DNA of 64,000 nt, taken from positions 35,314 to 99,313 of the forward strand of contig CAMAXE010000005.1 of NCBI GenBank assembly GCA_945862145.1, written 5' to 3'. A program made the position numbers and the translations under genes. Under the pieces are notes generated by a model. It did no database searches. It was not told the origin of the DNA and was given only the letters and a program-made list of their open reading frames with translations. Source of the DNA: Klebsiella pneumoniae. Its GTDB lineage: Bacteria > Pseudomonadota > Gammaproteobacteria > Pseudomonadales > UBA5518. Below, in pieces: positions 17,456 to 25,725 of the stretch. Numbering within the stretch: position 1 is the first letter of the stretch; every line of letters starts with the position of its first letter.

Positions 17456-19583
17456 AACTCCCGAACGTTTCGCCCACCCGGTTCAGAACTCCTGCATCGA
17501 CCTTTACGCCCTGCTCGGCCAGCCGGCTGACCGACTCCCGGATTTCATCGGCGGTGTGCCGCGCGGCGCGCATGACCAGAATGGTGTGATCAGCGAACTG
17601 GCCCACTGCAGCGGCATCCGGACGAGCCAGCACCGCGGGCACTGCCACCAGCACGCTCTGGTACTGCTGCGAGAGCGCGGCGATCAACTCCGCAAAGCGC
17701 GGATGCCGAAGTATCGACACCGATCCCGGCTGTTTTTCGCCAGAGGAGATGAAGTCGAGACCGGGTATGTCGGTGTGGCGGATGACGCTCGCCACGGCAT
17801 CAGAGCCTGTGACGAATTCCGAAAGTCCGGGCGAGAGGCTGTCATCGAAATAGCGATGCAGACTGCCCCCGCGCAGATCGGCGTCGACCATGGCAACCGA
17901 GCGTCCGCTACGCGCGAGCACAGCGCCAAGATTGACCATCGTGAAGGTCTTGCCCACTCCCGAGACCGGACCGCAGAACATGGTTACGCCGGCCTGCGCC
18001 TGCGACGCGCAGAAAACCCGCAGGGCCGCAGGGATGGGGCCACTCTCGCGGACGGTAAAGGCCGACTCACGGCGGCCAACCGGATCGAAGAGAACCATCG
18101 CCGTGCGCAGACCTGTGGCGAACTCCACGTCAGAGGGATTATCGATGCCACGCAACATCGCCCGCTGCAGTAGCACCACCATGATCCCGAGCAAAACCCC
18201 CAGCGGCACGGCGAGCGCGAGCAACACGGTGGGAGTCGGAGCGACGGGGACGTCCTTGGCATTACCCCGGTCTACCACGCGTACGTTAGCTACGCTGCCG
18301 GCCTCGGCCACCAGGTAACTGTTGATCGTGGTCTGCACGACGTCGTTCAGCTGCACGAGGTTGCGGGCCTCGCGTTTGAGTATCTGCAGATCGCGATTCT
18401 GGGTTGGGAACGCGTCGAGCCGCGCCCGCAGCCTCGCCTCCTCCTGATCAACCGCGGCAAGCGCGCCCAAGAGCTCCCTCACCGTGGGGCTCTGCGGGCC
18501 GAACCTCGCCCGCGCGCGATCGAGGTCTGACTGGTAATCGAGTCGCTTGCTCCTGAACTTCATGCTCTGCTGGAGAAGAAGGGTCGTTTCCTTCTCCATG
18601 TCGGGAGAACCGAAGCGCGCTTCGTATTCTGCGAGTTTCTGCGTCGCCACGCCCAGCCGCTGCTTCAACAGCGGCAGTTGGCGCTGCAGGTATTCGCGGA
18701 TATCGTTGGTGACGGACACCTGCCGCAGGCGATTGTCTTCGATGAATGACGCCATCAGCTGGTCGACGAAGATCTCGGCGTTGTCACGCTCCGGCGCGCG
18801 ATAGCTCACCCCGATAACGCCTGATTTGATGCCAAGCTCGTCGATCACGAGCCGCCCGCGGATAGCGTCTATCGCCTCGCCACGCGCCACCTTGCTGATC
18901 GTGAAACGGGTGTCCGGACGGGCCCGCAGCGATTTGACGCGCAGGCTGATAGCGGCCGGACCGGAGGTCTTCAGGTCCTGCCCCACGCGGCCCGAGGCGA
19001 GTTTGTTACCCCAGCCGTCGGTGATGTCGAAACTCCCGGCTTCACGCGCAACCAAGGTGAACGCAACCCCGATCTGCGCCGGGCGAACAGCCATTTTTTC
19101 AACCAGGAGCTCCTCCCCGCCCCATGCCCAGCGGGAGAAACCCGGCAGCGCGTCGGCGATCTGGCCGGGCGCATCGGGATGGAAACTCCGCGCGAAGTAC
19201 TCCCCGAACAGCGGAAAGAACTGCGGACGCACGATGACATCGAGGCTCATTGAGTCGATCACGGGATCGAGCACACGTTTGCTCCGCAGCAACTCCATCT
19301 GCGCCGATGTGCTTTTACCCGCAGCCGATAATCCGAGGGTTGCCTGCGCCTCCGAGAAGGCACCGGCATCACTGAGGGGAGCCTCTGCCTGGAGACTGCC
19401 GCGCGCCTCATAGGACTGCTCCGAGGACCCCAGGTAGAGCAGTGTGAGCAGGAGCGTCCCGAGCACCAGCGCGAGTATCGTGCGCCGGCCGGAGATCAGG
19501 AGGTCCACGATGTCGCGCAGGTTTATCTCATCGGTCTCGACCCGGGAGACGGGCCGGGCGATGCCAGCTGTGGATTCAGTCAC
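17418..19583 (-). CDS. Wzc-like polysaccharide co-polymerase fused to BY-kinase-like domain
   Basis: A 721-residue inner-membrane protein. There are two transmembrane segments (about 34-52 and 462-482), with a Wzz/GNVR periplasmic coiled-coil region between them. The cytoplasmic domain has Walker A GPVSGVGKT at 538-546 and Walker A' VAMVDADLRGG at 563-573. The Walker B region reads YQSVLVAVPA at 641-650, where family members usually have an aspartate (I/L-I-D-T-P). Here that position is A647. The C-terminal tyrosine cluster is reduced to Y710, Y712 and Y720. The family controls chain length and export of group-1-type capsule or exopolysaccharide with Wza. Kinase activity is therefore doubtful. 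It starts with a GTG. Confidence 0.88.
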   Translation of the reverse strand: MTESTAGIARPVSRVETDEINLRDIVDLLISGRRTILALVLGTLLLTLLYLGSSEQSYEARGSLQAEAPLSDAGAFSEAQATLGLSAAGKSTSAQMELLRSKRVLDPVIDSMSLDVIVRPQFFPLFGEYFARSFHPDAPGQIADALPGFSRWAWGGEELLVEKMAVRPAQIGVAFTLVAREAGSFDITDGWGNKLASGRVGQDLKTSGPAAISLRVKSLRARPDTRFTISKVARGEAIDAIRGRLVIDELGIKSGVIGVSYRAPERDNAEIFVDQLMASFIEDNRLRQVSVTNDIREYLQRQLPLLKQRLGVATQKLAEYEARFGSPDMEKETTLLLQQSMKFRSKRLDYQSDLDRARARFGPQSPTVRELLGALAAVDQEEARLRARLDAFPTQNRDLQILKREARNLVQLNDVVQTTINSYLVAEAGSVANVRVVDRGNAKDVPVAPTPTVLLALAVPLGVLLGIMVVLLQRAMLRGIDNPSDVEFATGLRTAMVLFDPVGRRESAFTVRESGPIPAALRVFCASQAQAGVTMFCGPVSGVGKTFTMVNLGAVLARSGRSVAMVDADLRGGSLHRYFDDSLSPGLSEFVTGSDAVASVIRHTDIPGLDFISSGEKQPGSVSILRHPRFAELIAALSQQYQSVLVAVPAVLARPDAAAVGQFADHTILVMRAARHTADEIRESVSRLAEQGVKVDAGVLNRVGETFGSYGYKGFRINRYT

Positions 19584-19658
19584 GACGTGTAGGCCCCGCG
19601 CAGAAATCGTTGGTTACAGGATCCGGGCATGCATGGCCGGCAGCGCCGACACGGCGCG

Positions 19659-20894
19659 TCACAGATCGCTCCGTTCGATCACCTGGTCGACCTGCCAGAT
19701 AAGCTGAGCGGTCGGCAGGATCTGCGAGATGACGGTGTTGTATTGCGACAGCGCGGTGGGCATGACATAGACGATGTCGCTCTCGCGCAGCGGAAACTGA
19801 GTGGCAAGCAGGAAGCCGCCGGCGCTGGAGATATCCAGCGCGAAGACGGATGCCTTCACCGCGCCACCAGATGCGTTGTTGCGGAACACCAACACCCCGG
19901 AGTCGTTGGCACGCGCACGATCAAGACCACCGGCGAGCGTGAGGGCCTCGATGAGCGGCATGGACATGCGCTCCATATATACGGGCTTGGTCTGCTCGAC
20001 CTCGCCGAGCACGAAGATGCGGTCGTCAGCGCGACTCGGAACATGGATGACATCGCCGGGTCGGAGCAGAAGGTTGCGTGCGGGAGCGTCACCGGACAAC
20101 AGCGCCGCAAGATCGATCGGGTAGCGCGCATCACCACGCACGAGAATCGCGCGGCGCCGACTGGCATCGGCGCTCAGACCTCCGGTCTCGTCCAACGCCT
20201 GCAAGACGCCCTTCGGTGTGTCATCCAGCGTCAACGTGCCTGGCTTGCGGACCTCTCCGGTCACCTGCACGCGGTAAGCGCGGTAGCTCACGACCTTGAC
20301 GTCGACCTTGGGGTCGATCACCACGCCCGTGAGCCGCGTGGTGAGGACTGCCCGCACCTCGGCGCAGGTGAGGCCAGCGACGCGCAGGCTGCCCGCATAG
20401 GGGTAGTACATCGTGCCGTCAGCGGCGACCAGCCGTCCTTCCTTGACCGCCAGATCCTGCAGGCCGCCGCGTACTGGTTGCGCCAGCTCGGGGTGATCCC
20501 AGACCGTGACGAACAGAACATCACCTGGACCCACACGGTACTCCGGTGGCACGTCTGCGGGGCTCACCGCCGGAAGAGTGCGCGTTGCATCATCCGGGTT
20601 TGCACGCCGCATCGAAGCCACGACCTGCGGCGTGACGCGAACCACCTCGTATTTGTCCGGGACCACTTGCTCCGGCTCGGCAATCGCCGAAGGCGGCGCC
20701 GGCACCGTGCGCGGCCCATAAGGTGGCCACTCGCCTGCCAGCACGCCGCCGGGCGCCGGCGCCTCGAGCACGTGCACGCCCTCGTCCACATCGGGCATGT
20801 CGAGGCCCGGCACCACCTCTGCACAGCCAGCCGCGAAAAGGCCAGCCAGAACGGGCAACAGGCAGGCCACTCGCAGCAATTGGATACGGCGCAT
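19659..20894 (-). CDS. Wza-like outer-membrane polysaccharide export lipoprotein
   Basis: A 411-residue protein. The ATG at 20894 gives MRRIQLLRVACLLPVLAGLF followed by AAGC, a lipoprotein-type signal with C24. A longer start at 20951 would bury it. The mature part has the poly_export domain (PEYRVGPGDVLFVTVWDHPE) followed by SLBB-type segments (VQVTGEVRKPGTLTLDD, IFVLGEVEQTKPVYM). Wza homologues form the outer-membrane polysaccharide pore and dock on Wzc, encoded 75 bases downstream on the same strand. The assignment is firm at family level. Confidence 0.9.
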   Translation of the reverse strand: MRRIQLLRVACLLPVLAGLFAAGCAEVVPGLDMPDVDEGVHVLEAPAPGGVLAGEWPPYGPRTVPAPPSAIAEPEQVVPDKYEVVRVTPQVVASMRRANPDDATRTLPAVSPADVPPEYRVGPGDVLFVTVWDHPELAQPVRGGLQDLAVKEGRLVAADGTMYYPYAGSLRVAGLTCAEVRAVLTTRLTGVVIDPKVDVKVVSYRAYRVQVTGEVRKPGTLTLDDTPKGVLQALDETGGLSADASRRRAILVRGDARYPIDLAALLSGDAPARNLLLRPGDVIHVPSRADDRIFVLGEVEQTKPVYMERMSMPLIEALTLAGGLDRARANDSGVLVFRNNASGGAVKASVFALDISSAGGFLLATQFPLRESDIVYVMPTALSQYNTVISQILPTAQLIWQVDQVIERSDL

Positions 20895-21078
20895 GCGCTC
20901 CACGCTATTCCTCGCTGTTGGGGACGCCCGGAATACCGGTGGACTCGACATCTATGCGGTCACTCTCGATGGTTGCGGCGGGCATGCGTCAGAATCGGGC
21001 AAGATCCCGGCGCAGCGCGCTCGTGACATACGCCTCTGCACACCTGCCAAAATCAATGGGGTGGTGCCCACGTCAGTC

Positions 21079-21510
21079 TCAGTGGGACCCGGAGGGCTGC
21101 GTGTTGTGCATGCGCTTCTCGTACTTCTCGCGATTGCCAACCAGCGTGCCGTACTGCTGTTCCGAGAGCAGGGCTTTCAATTCTTTGTCACGATCCGACA
21201 GGATCTGGCGCTGCTGCCGGCGACTTGCCTTGATCTCTTCTTCGGTGGGTCGCAGCGCCTGCAGCGCGGCCAGGCTCTTCTCGTTCAACGCCTGAACACT
21301 CGCAATCTGCTCGCTGCTCAGCGCCAGATCGCGCTCCATCTGCGCTGTGAGACGGGTGGCTGGCGTATGCGCAGGCTTTTTACTCGCCTTACGGTTCGTG
21401 GTCGTTGCTTCGGCCGCCGCAGCAGCGTCGGCAGGCGCCGAAGATTCCTGCGCCGCGAGCGGTCCCGCGGCGAGCAAGCCGGCAAGAAACATAACTGTCA
21501 CGAATCGCAT
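21079..21510 (-). CDS. small periplasmic helical protein, Spy/CpxP-like layout
   Basis: A 143-residue protein with a clear signal peptide (MRFVTVMFLAGLLAAGPLAAQ) and a low-complexity alanine/threonine stretch. A highly charged helical region follows, with two LT/LS-x-x-Q-type segments (LTAQMERDLALSSEQIASVQ, LLSEQQYGTLVGNREKYEKR). This layout resembles Spy/CpxP periplasmic chaperones, but similarity is too weak to claim the family. GGAG precedes the ATG at 21508-21510. It sits alone between the secretin and Wza genes on the same strand. Function unknown. Confidence 0.7.
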   Translation of the reverse strand: MRFVTVMFLAGLLAAGPLAAQESSAPADAAAAAEATTTNRKASKKPAHTPATRLTAQMERDLALSSEQIASVQALNEKSLAALQALRPTEEEIKASRRQQRQILSDRDKELKALLSEQQYGTLVGNREKYEKRMHNTQPSGSH

Positions 21511-21632
21511 GGTGTCTGCTCCGGGATGAGGGTGCCCACGCCCTCGGACACGCTGGAGTGCCGGACCAGCGCTCAATTGCTAACGTCTTCCGACGGCCTA
21601 AGCCGATTTTTTACCATTTGAATATGACGGAT

Positions 21633-23648
21633 TCATGGCAAGCCCGGGGGGCTCGCGGATGCGGTATCGCCAGCGCGCAACAAACGCGGCCGTATGAGGA
21701 GCAGCAATTCCGTGCGTGCCCCGCTGCGCGCATCGGCGCCCAGCAGCTTTCCGGCGAGCGGAAGGCGCTTACGGCCTGGCACGCCCGTCTCGTCAGTGCT
21801 GTCGATGGAGGACAGCAAACCGCCCAGAAGCACGGCTCCGCCATCCTTCAAGCTCACGGTGGTGTGCAGGCTGCGGGAGCGGATCGTGGGCGAGTCGATG
21901 GCGCTGGTGGTCGTGCGCAGTGCCTCGCTCAGCGTCTGGCTGAGCTCGATATCGAGTTGGCCCCCCGCTTTCACCGTGGGCAGGATTTCCAACAGCAACC
22001 CCGTATTCCGGTATTCGAGAGTGCGCACCAGTGGCGCATCAGGCTCTTCGAGCGATCGCGATGAGGCGCTCACCACCGGGATCTGATCGCCGACCTCGAA
22101 CCGCGCGATGTGTCCGCTCGCCACCACCAGGCTCGGTCGTGAGCGGATACGTACAGCCCCATCGGTGGCAAACAGATTGATCAGCGCGCGCACCGTCTCG
22201 CCGTCCTGCAGCCGCAGATTGAAACCGGCAGCACCCAGACCAAGTCCACCCACGGTGCCGTAGCTGATGTCGTCACCGCGCACCGATCCTGACGCGAGCC
22301 ACTCCACGCCGCTCGCGAACTGGTCCTCAAGACTCACCTCTGCCAGCAGCATCTCTACCAGCACCTGGGTGGTGGGTCGGTCCATCTCCCGGATGGCGCG
22401 GTAGAGCAGGCTCCACTCCTCCGGAGCGCCGCGAAAAACCACCGCGTTGCGATTGGCATCGACTGCCAGATGCCCCGGTGATGCCGGGGCCACCGGAGGC
22501 TTCGACCAGGGCTGTACGGGCTCATCCTCTTGTACGGTCTCCGCGGCCGCGACGGGAACCACTGCCGACGCCGGATTAGCGGCGCGCGCGGGAGGCGACA
22601 ATCCGCTCAGGGTGTCGACGACTGCGGACGCGGCGAGATACTGCAGCGGGTAAGAAAAAATCGCCGTCTGCACGGCTGCGACCGGCGGCCGATCCAGGGC
22701 GCGCGCCCATTCCGCGATGTGATCGAGCATGCGCTGGTCCGGCGCGAACACCGCAAGCGCTTTTGCGCTGCCGAGCGGCAGCAGCACCACGGAGGCCTCG
22801 AGCGCGGGCAGATCGGCCGCGATACCCTCTGACTGCAGGATATTCAGCAGGTCATGCGCCAGCTGATCGACTGCCACCTCGCGCGGCTGTAGCAACATGG
22901 TGCGGGCCGCTCGTTGCCGCGGGCGGTCCAGCACTTCGACTGCGCGGATCGCTTCCTCCACGGCAACAGCCGGACCGGAGACCAGCAGTGTGTTGCTGAC
23001 CGGCTCCTGATCCACGCTCACACCAGCATTGCCGAAAGCCTGTGACAGCCACGGCGTGATGGCGGTATACCGGAGCGATTGCAGTTGCACGGCCACGATC
23101 ACCCGCCGCGCGTCGCCCGCCTGCGCGGGCACCTTGCCATCGGGGAGGTACAGGGGCGGGCCAGCACCATTCCCGGCATCAAGGGCGATCAGCAAAGTGC
23201 CCGATTGCAGCGTCATCGACACGCCAAGATCGAGCAACACACGCCGCGTGATACGCAACAATTGAGTTGGTGTCACCGCGCCCACGATACGCAAGGTGAC
23301 CGGGTCGCGCCGCTCGCGGATGCCAGGCCCCAGCACGAAACCGAGCTTCAACCGCCCCATCACCTCGTCAAGGAACTCCGGCAGGGGGCGCGCATTGACG
23401 CGGATGATAGCGGGCTCGCCATGCAGCGAATCAGCGAGGGTCTCAATCGGATCCAAAGGCGCGGGCAGCGGCACCGAAAGGGCCCCGGGCGGCGCGGGAG
23501 CGGGCGCGGGTTCCATGCGCTCGCGAGTCGAGGTGTCGGCTGCTGTCAACTGCCCGGCGCGTGCGTCATGCATGCCCGCCAGAAGGTGCAGCTGCACGAC
23601 GAGCAGCAACGCCAGTAAAGGTGCTGGAAATCGACAACATCGGATCAC
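21633..23648 (-). CDS. secretin-family outer-membrane protein (GspD/MshL-like), orphan
   Basis: A 671-residue protein with a signal peptide (RCCRFPAPLLALLLVVQL then HLLAGMHDARA). It has short N0/N-domain-like modules (VNARPLPEFLDEVMGRLKLGFV near residue 82; QLQSLRYTAITPWLSQAFGN; IFSYPLQYLAASAVVDTLSG). The C-terminal secretin domain includes QVLVEMLLAEVSLEDQFASG, VRIRSRPSLVVASGHIARFE and LHTTVSLKDGGAVLLGGLLS. Secretins make large outer-membrane channels for type II/III secretion, pili or phage. No other secretion or pilus gene is in the window, so its machine is elsewhere or it serves the neighbouring export cluster. It starts at a GTG. It shares its upstream region with hipBA. Confidence 0.85.
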   Translation of the reverse strand: MIRCCRFPAPLLALLLVVQLHLLAGMHDARAGQLTAADTSTRERMEPAPAPAPPGALSVPLPAPLDPIETLADSLHGEPAIIRVNARPLPEFLDEVMGRLKLGFVLGPGIRERRDPVTLRIVGAVTPTQLLRITRRVLLDLGVSMTLQSGTLLIALDAGNGAGPPLYLPDGKVPAQAGDARRVIVAVQLQSLRYTAITPWLSQAFGNAGVSVDQEPVSNTLLVSGPAVAVEEAIRAVEVLDRPRQRAARTMLLQPREVAVDQLAHDLLNILQSEGIAADLPALEASVVLLPLGSAKALAVFAPDQRMLDHIAEWARALDRPPVAAVQTAIFSYPLQYLAASAVVDTLSGLSPPARAANPASAVVPVAAAETVQEDEPVQPWSKPPVAPASPGHLAVDANRNAVVFRGAPEEWSLLYRAIREMDRPTTQVLVEMLLAEVSLEDQFASGVEWLASGSVRGDDISYGTVGGLGLGAAGFNLRLQDGETVRALINLFATDGAVRIRSRPSLVVASGHIARFEVGDQIPVVSASSRSLEEPDAPLVRTLEYRNTGLLLEILPTVKAGGQLDIELSQTLSEALRTTTSAIDSPTIRSRSLHTTVSLKDGGAVLLGGLLSSIDSTDETGVPGRKRLPLAGKLLGADARSGARTELLLLIRPRLLRAGDTASASPPGLP

Positions 23649-24012
23649 GGGGCTTGGCCTCGGGCGCAGCTCGGCAAGCGGTAAAAGTCCAAACGGATCA
23701 TAGCAGCACGCACCCGGGAGACCCGATGTCGCGGACTGCCTCTGACAAAAGAAACCCTGTTCGCGTTAGCTGCGGGCGGTTCCAGGAGCCGACGGCCAAA
23801 GCCACTAGTGACGCGCTGCCCGGCATGCGCAGTGGCGCGAGGCCTCCGCGGCCGGCGACCATACGACACTCGACGGTTGCCGTATTTCGGTGCCCTATTA
23901 AATTGCTCCATCGAGCAAAAATGCCCATCTAATGTGGCAAATTTCCCAATCATCTCGCAGGAATGTACCTCATTAAATGGACACCAAAGCCGATTCGCCT
24001 AAAATATGTGGC
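23649..24012. promoter_or_regulatory. AT-richer divergent control region between secretin and hipBA
   Basis: A 364-base region without a credible gene. Its right half (about 23885-24010) is visibly richer in A and T than the surroundings. A perfect six-base inverted repeat, TTGCTC-catc-GAGCAA, lies at 23903-23918. The octamer ATGTGGCA occurs at 23932 and again at 24005, just before the hipB ATG. HipB-type antitoxins bind inverted repeats in their own promoter, so these are candidate operators. No -35/-10 pair is convincing enough to place. Confidence 0.45.
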
Positions 24013-24342
24013 ATGGCCAAGACATCGCATCCCTCTTTCCCGGCTGTGCTCAAGCAGATGCGCTCCTTCGGCGGGCGCTTGCAGATGGCACGCCTGCGAC
24101 GTGAGCTGACGACGGTTCAGTTCTCCGAACGTGTAGGCGTCTCGCGCGAAACCATTCGTCGCTTGGAGCAGGGCGACCCCACCATCGCTATCGGAACGTA
24201 CATGCGCGCTCTGCGCGTCCTTGGGCTGGACCAGGACATCAACAGCTTGGCGAGCGATGACGTACTCGGAAAAAAGCTACAGGACGTAGCCATGCTCAAG
24301 ATGCAGCGGAGCAGCGGGATCGTGAAGGACAAACGTGGCTAA
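24013..24342 (+). CDS. HipB-like XRE-family antitoxin / repressor
   Basis: A 109-residue protein with a helix-turn-helix of the Xre/Cro class around residues 22-75 (LQMARLRRELTTVQFSERVG and VSRETIRRLEQGDPTIAIGT). It would neutralise the adjacent HipA-like kinase and repress the operon. The stop overlaps the start of the hipA-like gene by eight bases, the classic antitoxin-first layout. The ATG at 24013 is chosen because it places the HTH as usual. An ATG at 23977 would add 12 residues. Neither has a strong ribosome site. Confidence 0.85.
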   Translation: MAKTSHPSFPAVLKQMRSFGGRLQMARLRRELTTVQFSERVGVSRETIRRLEQGDPTIAIGTYMRALRVLGLDQDINSLASDDVLGKKLQDVAMLKMQRSSGIVKDKRG

Positions 24343-25585
24343 GACACGCAATTCCTACGAGGTGCACCTCGACGCCCTTGAGTTGGGTGTCCAGCAGCGG
24401 GTGGGCGCGTTGCATCGCCACGACGTACGGACCGACCTCGCTGCCTCATTCGAATACGACGCCACGTGGCTCGCGAGCGAGAACAAGTTCATGCTGGACC
24501 CGCGGCTGGACCTCTACGCAGGAGAGCAGCACGTACTGCCACCTAAGGCGGCGTTCGGTGTGCTGATGGATTCGGCGCCGGACCGTTGGGGGCGGGTGCT
24601 GATGGAGCGCAGGGAAGCCGCCGTAGCGGAGCGCGAAAATCGCAAACCACGCGCGCTCCAGGAAATGGACTTCCTGCTAGGGGTGCTTGACGAGACCCGC
24701 CTCGGTGGCCTGAGATTCCGCAAGGCAAGTGGGTTGTTTCTTGACAACAGCAAGTTCGGTGCGCCGCCGGCGACAGCACTGGCGGAACTCGCGGAAATCA
24801 GCCGTCGCATCGAAGAGCCCGGGGTCGAAAAGCTCCCGGAGTACGAGCGTTGGCTGGCCATGCTCATCGCCCCGGGCACCTCCCTTGGCGGTGCTCGTCC
24901 GAAGGCAAACTTTGTCGACCTGAACAAACGGCTTTGGATTGCCAAGTTCCCTTCGAACGAAGACCGTCACGACTGGGGCGGATGGGAGTACCTCGTTAAT
25001 CGGCTCGCCCATCGCGCCGGCCTCGACGTGCCGGACGCCAGTCTTGAGCGACTGTCAGCCCCGTACGGGACCTTCTGCTCGGCACGGTTTGACCGCAAGC
25101 CCGAAGGACGCCGAATGTACTCGTCGGCCATGACCCTACTCGAGCGGCGCGATACCGAAGATGGCGGGAGCTACCTCGACATCGCCGAATTTATCTCCGA
25201 CAACGGCGCGCAGGGGTCGGTCGACGCAGACCTAAAGGAACTATTTCGCCGGGTGCTGTTCAATGTCCTCGTGGGCAACCGCGACGACCACCTGCGCAAT
25301 CACGGCTTCCTGCGCCTGCCCACGGGCTGGCACCTCGCGCCGGCGTTCGACATGAACCCCAACTTATCCAAGACAGCCCATACCCTCACGCTCGACGGTG
25401 CCAACGCCGAGCCGAGCATCGACGCAGTGATGCGCACCGCCGAACTCTACCGACTGACCTCTGGCGAGGCCAAGGCACTACTGGCCGACCTCAAAGCCGC
25501 CGTGGCCGAATGGAAGGCGGACGCCACCAAGCTCGCGCTTCCCAATAGCGAAATCCGCCGGATGGAGCCTGTGTTCATGGTGTGA
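24335..25585 (+). CDS. HipA-family serine/threonine kinase toxin
   Basis: A 416-residue HipA-family protein. Visible parts are the N-terminal subdomain-1 (VGALHRHDVRTDLAASFEYD), the glycine-rich loop SLGGARPK at 183-190, the ATP lysine in IAKFPS (K204), the catalytic segment NRDDHLRNHGFL (N315-D318) and the metal-binding AFDMNP with D339. Characterised HipA proteins phosphorylate aminoacyl-tRNA synthetases and cause growth arrest and persistence. The GTG at 24335 has AAGGA six bases upstream and overlaps the antitoxin gene. All recognisable kinase residues are intact, so the toxin is probably active. The target is unknown. Confidence 0.9.
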   Translation: MAKTRNSYEVHLDALELGVQQRVGALHRHDVRTDLAASFEYDATWLASENKFMLDPRLDLYAGEQHVLPPKAAFGVLMDSAPDRWGRVLMERREAAVAERENRKPRALQEMDFLLGVLDETRLGGLRFRKASGLFLDNSKFGAPPATALAELAEISRRIEEPGVEKLPEYERWLAMLIAPGTSLGGARPKANFVDLNKRLWIAKFPSNEDRHDWGGWEYLVNRLAHRAGLDVPDASLERLSAPYGTFCSARFDRKPEGRRMYSSAMTLLERRDTEDGGSYLDIAEFISDNGAQGSVDADLKELFRRVLFNVLVGNRDDHLRNHGFLRLPTGWHLAPAFDMNPNLSKTAHTLTLDGANAEPSIDAVMRTAELYRLTSGEAKALLADLKAAVAEWKADATKLALPNSEIRRMEPVFMV

Positions 25586-25609
25586 GTCACTGCTCAACGC
25601 GAACAGAGC

Positions 25610-25646
25610 AAAAAAAACCCCCCTGCTCCGGCCAGGAGCAGGGGGG
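25610..25646 (-). terminator. strong intrinsic terminator of the PstS-like gene
   Basis: A 12-base-pair perfect stem (25618-25629 with 25635-25646) encloses a five-base loop. On the minus strand it is followed by eight T residues. It lies 80 bases past the stop of the minus-strand gene at 25726. It also faces the end of hipA and may act weakly in that direction. Confidence 0.9.
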
Positions 25647-25725
25647 CTGGAGAGAAAAGACTACCGGTTCCCCGAGGGGCCTCGTCATCCATAACGAGGC
25701 CGATAGTCTCTATATGGCAAACCGA

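Noticed and set aside
21594..21612. Hairpin CGGC-ctaa-GCCG followed by a T-run on the plus strand
   Set aside because: Only a four-base-pair stem, and no plus-strand gene ends here. The genes on both sides are on the minus strand, where the run is A.
23877..23902. Promoter with TTGCCG and TATTAA for hipBA
   Set aside because: The spacing between the two elements is about 13 bases, too short for a sigma-70 promoter.
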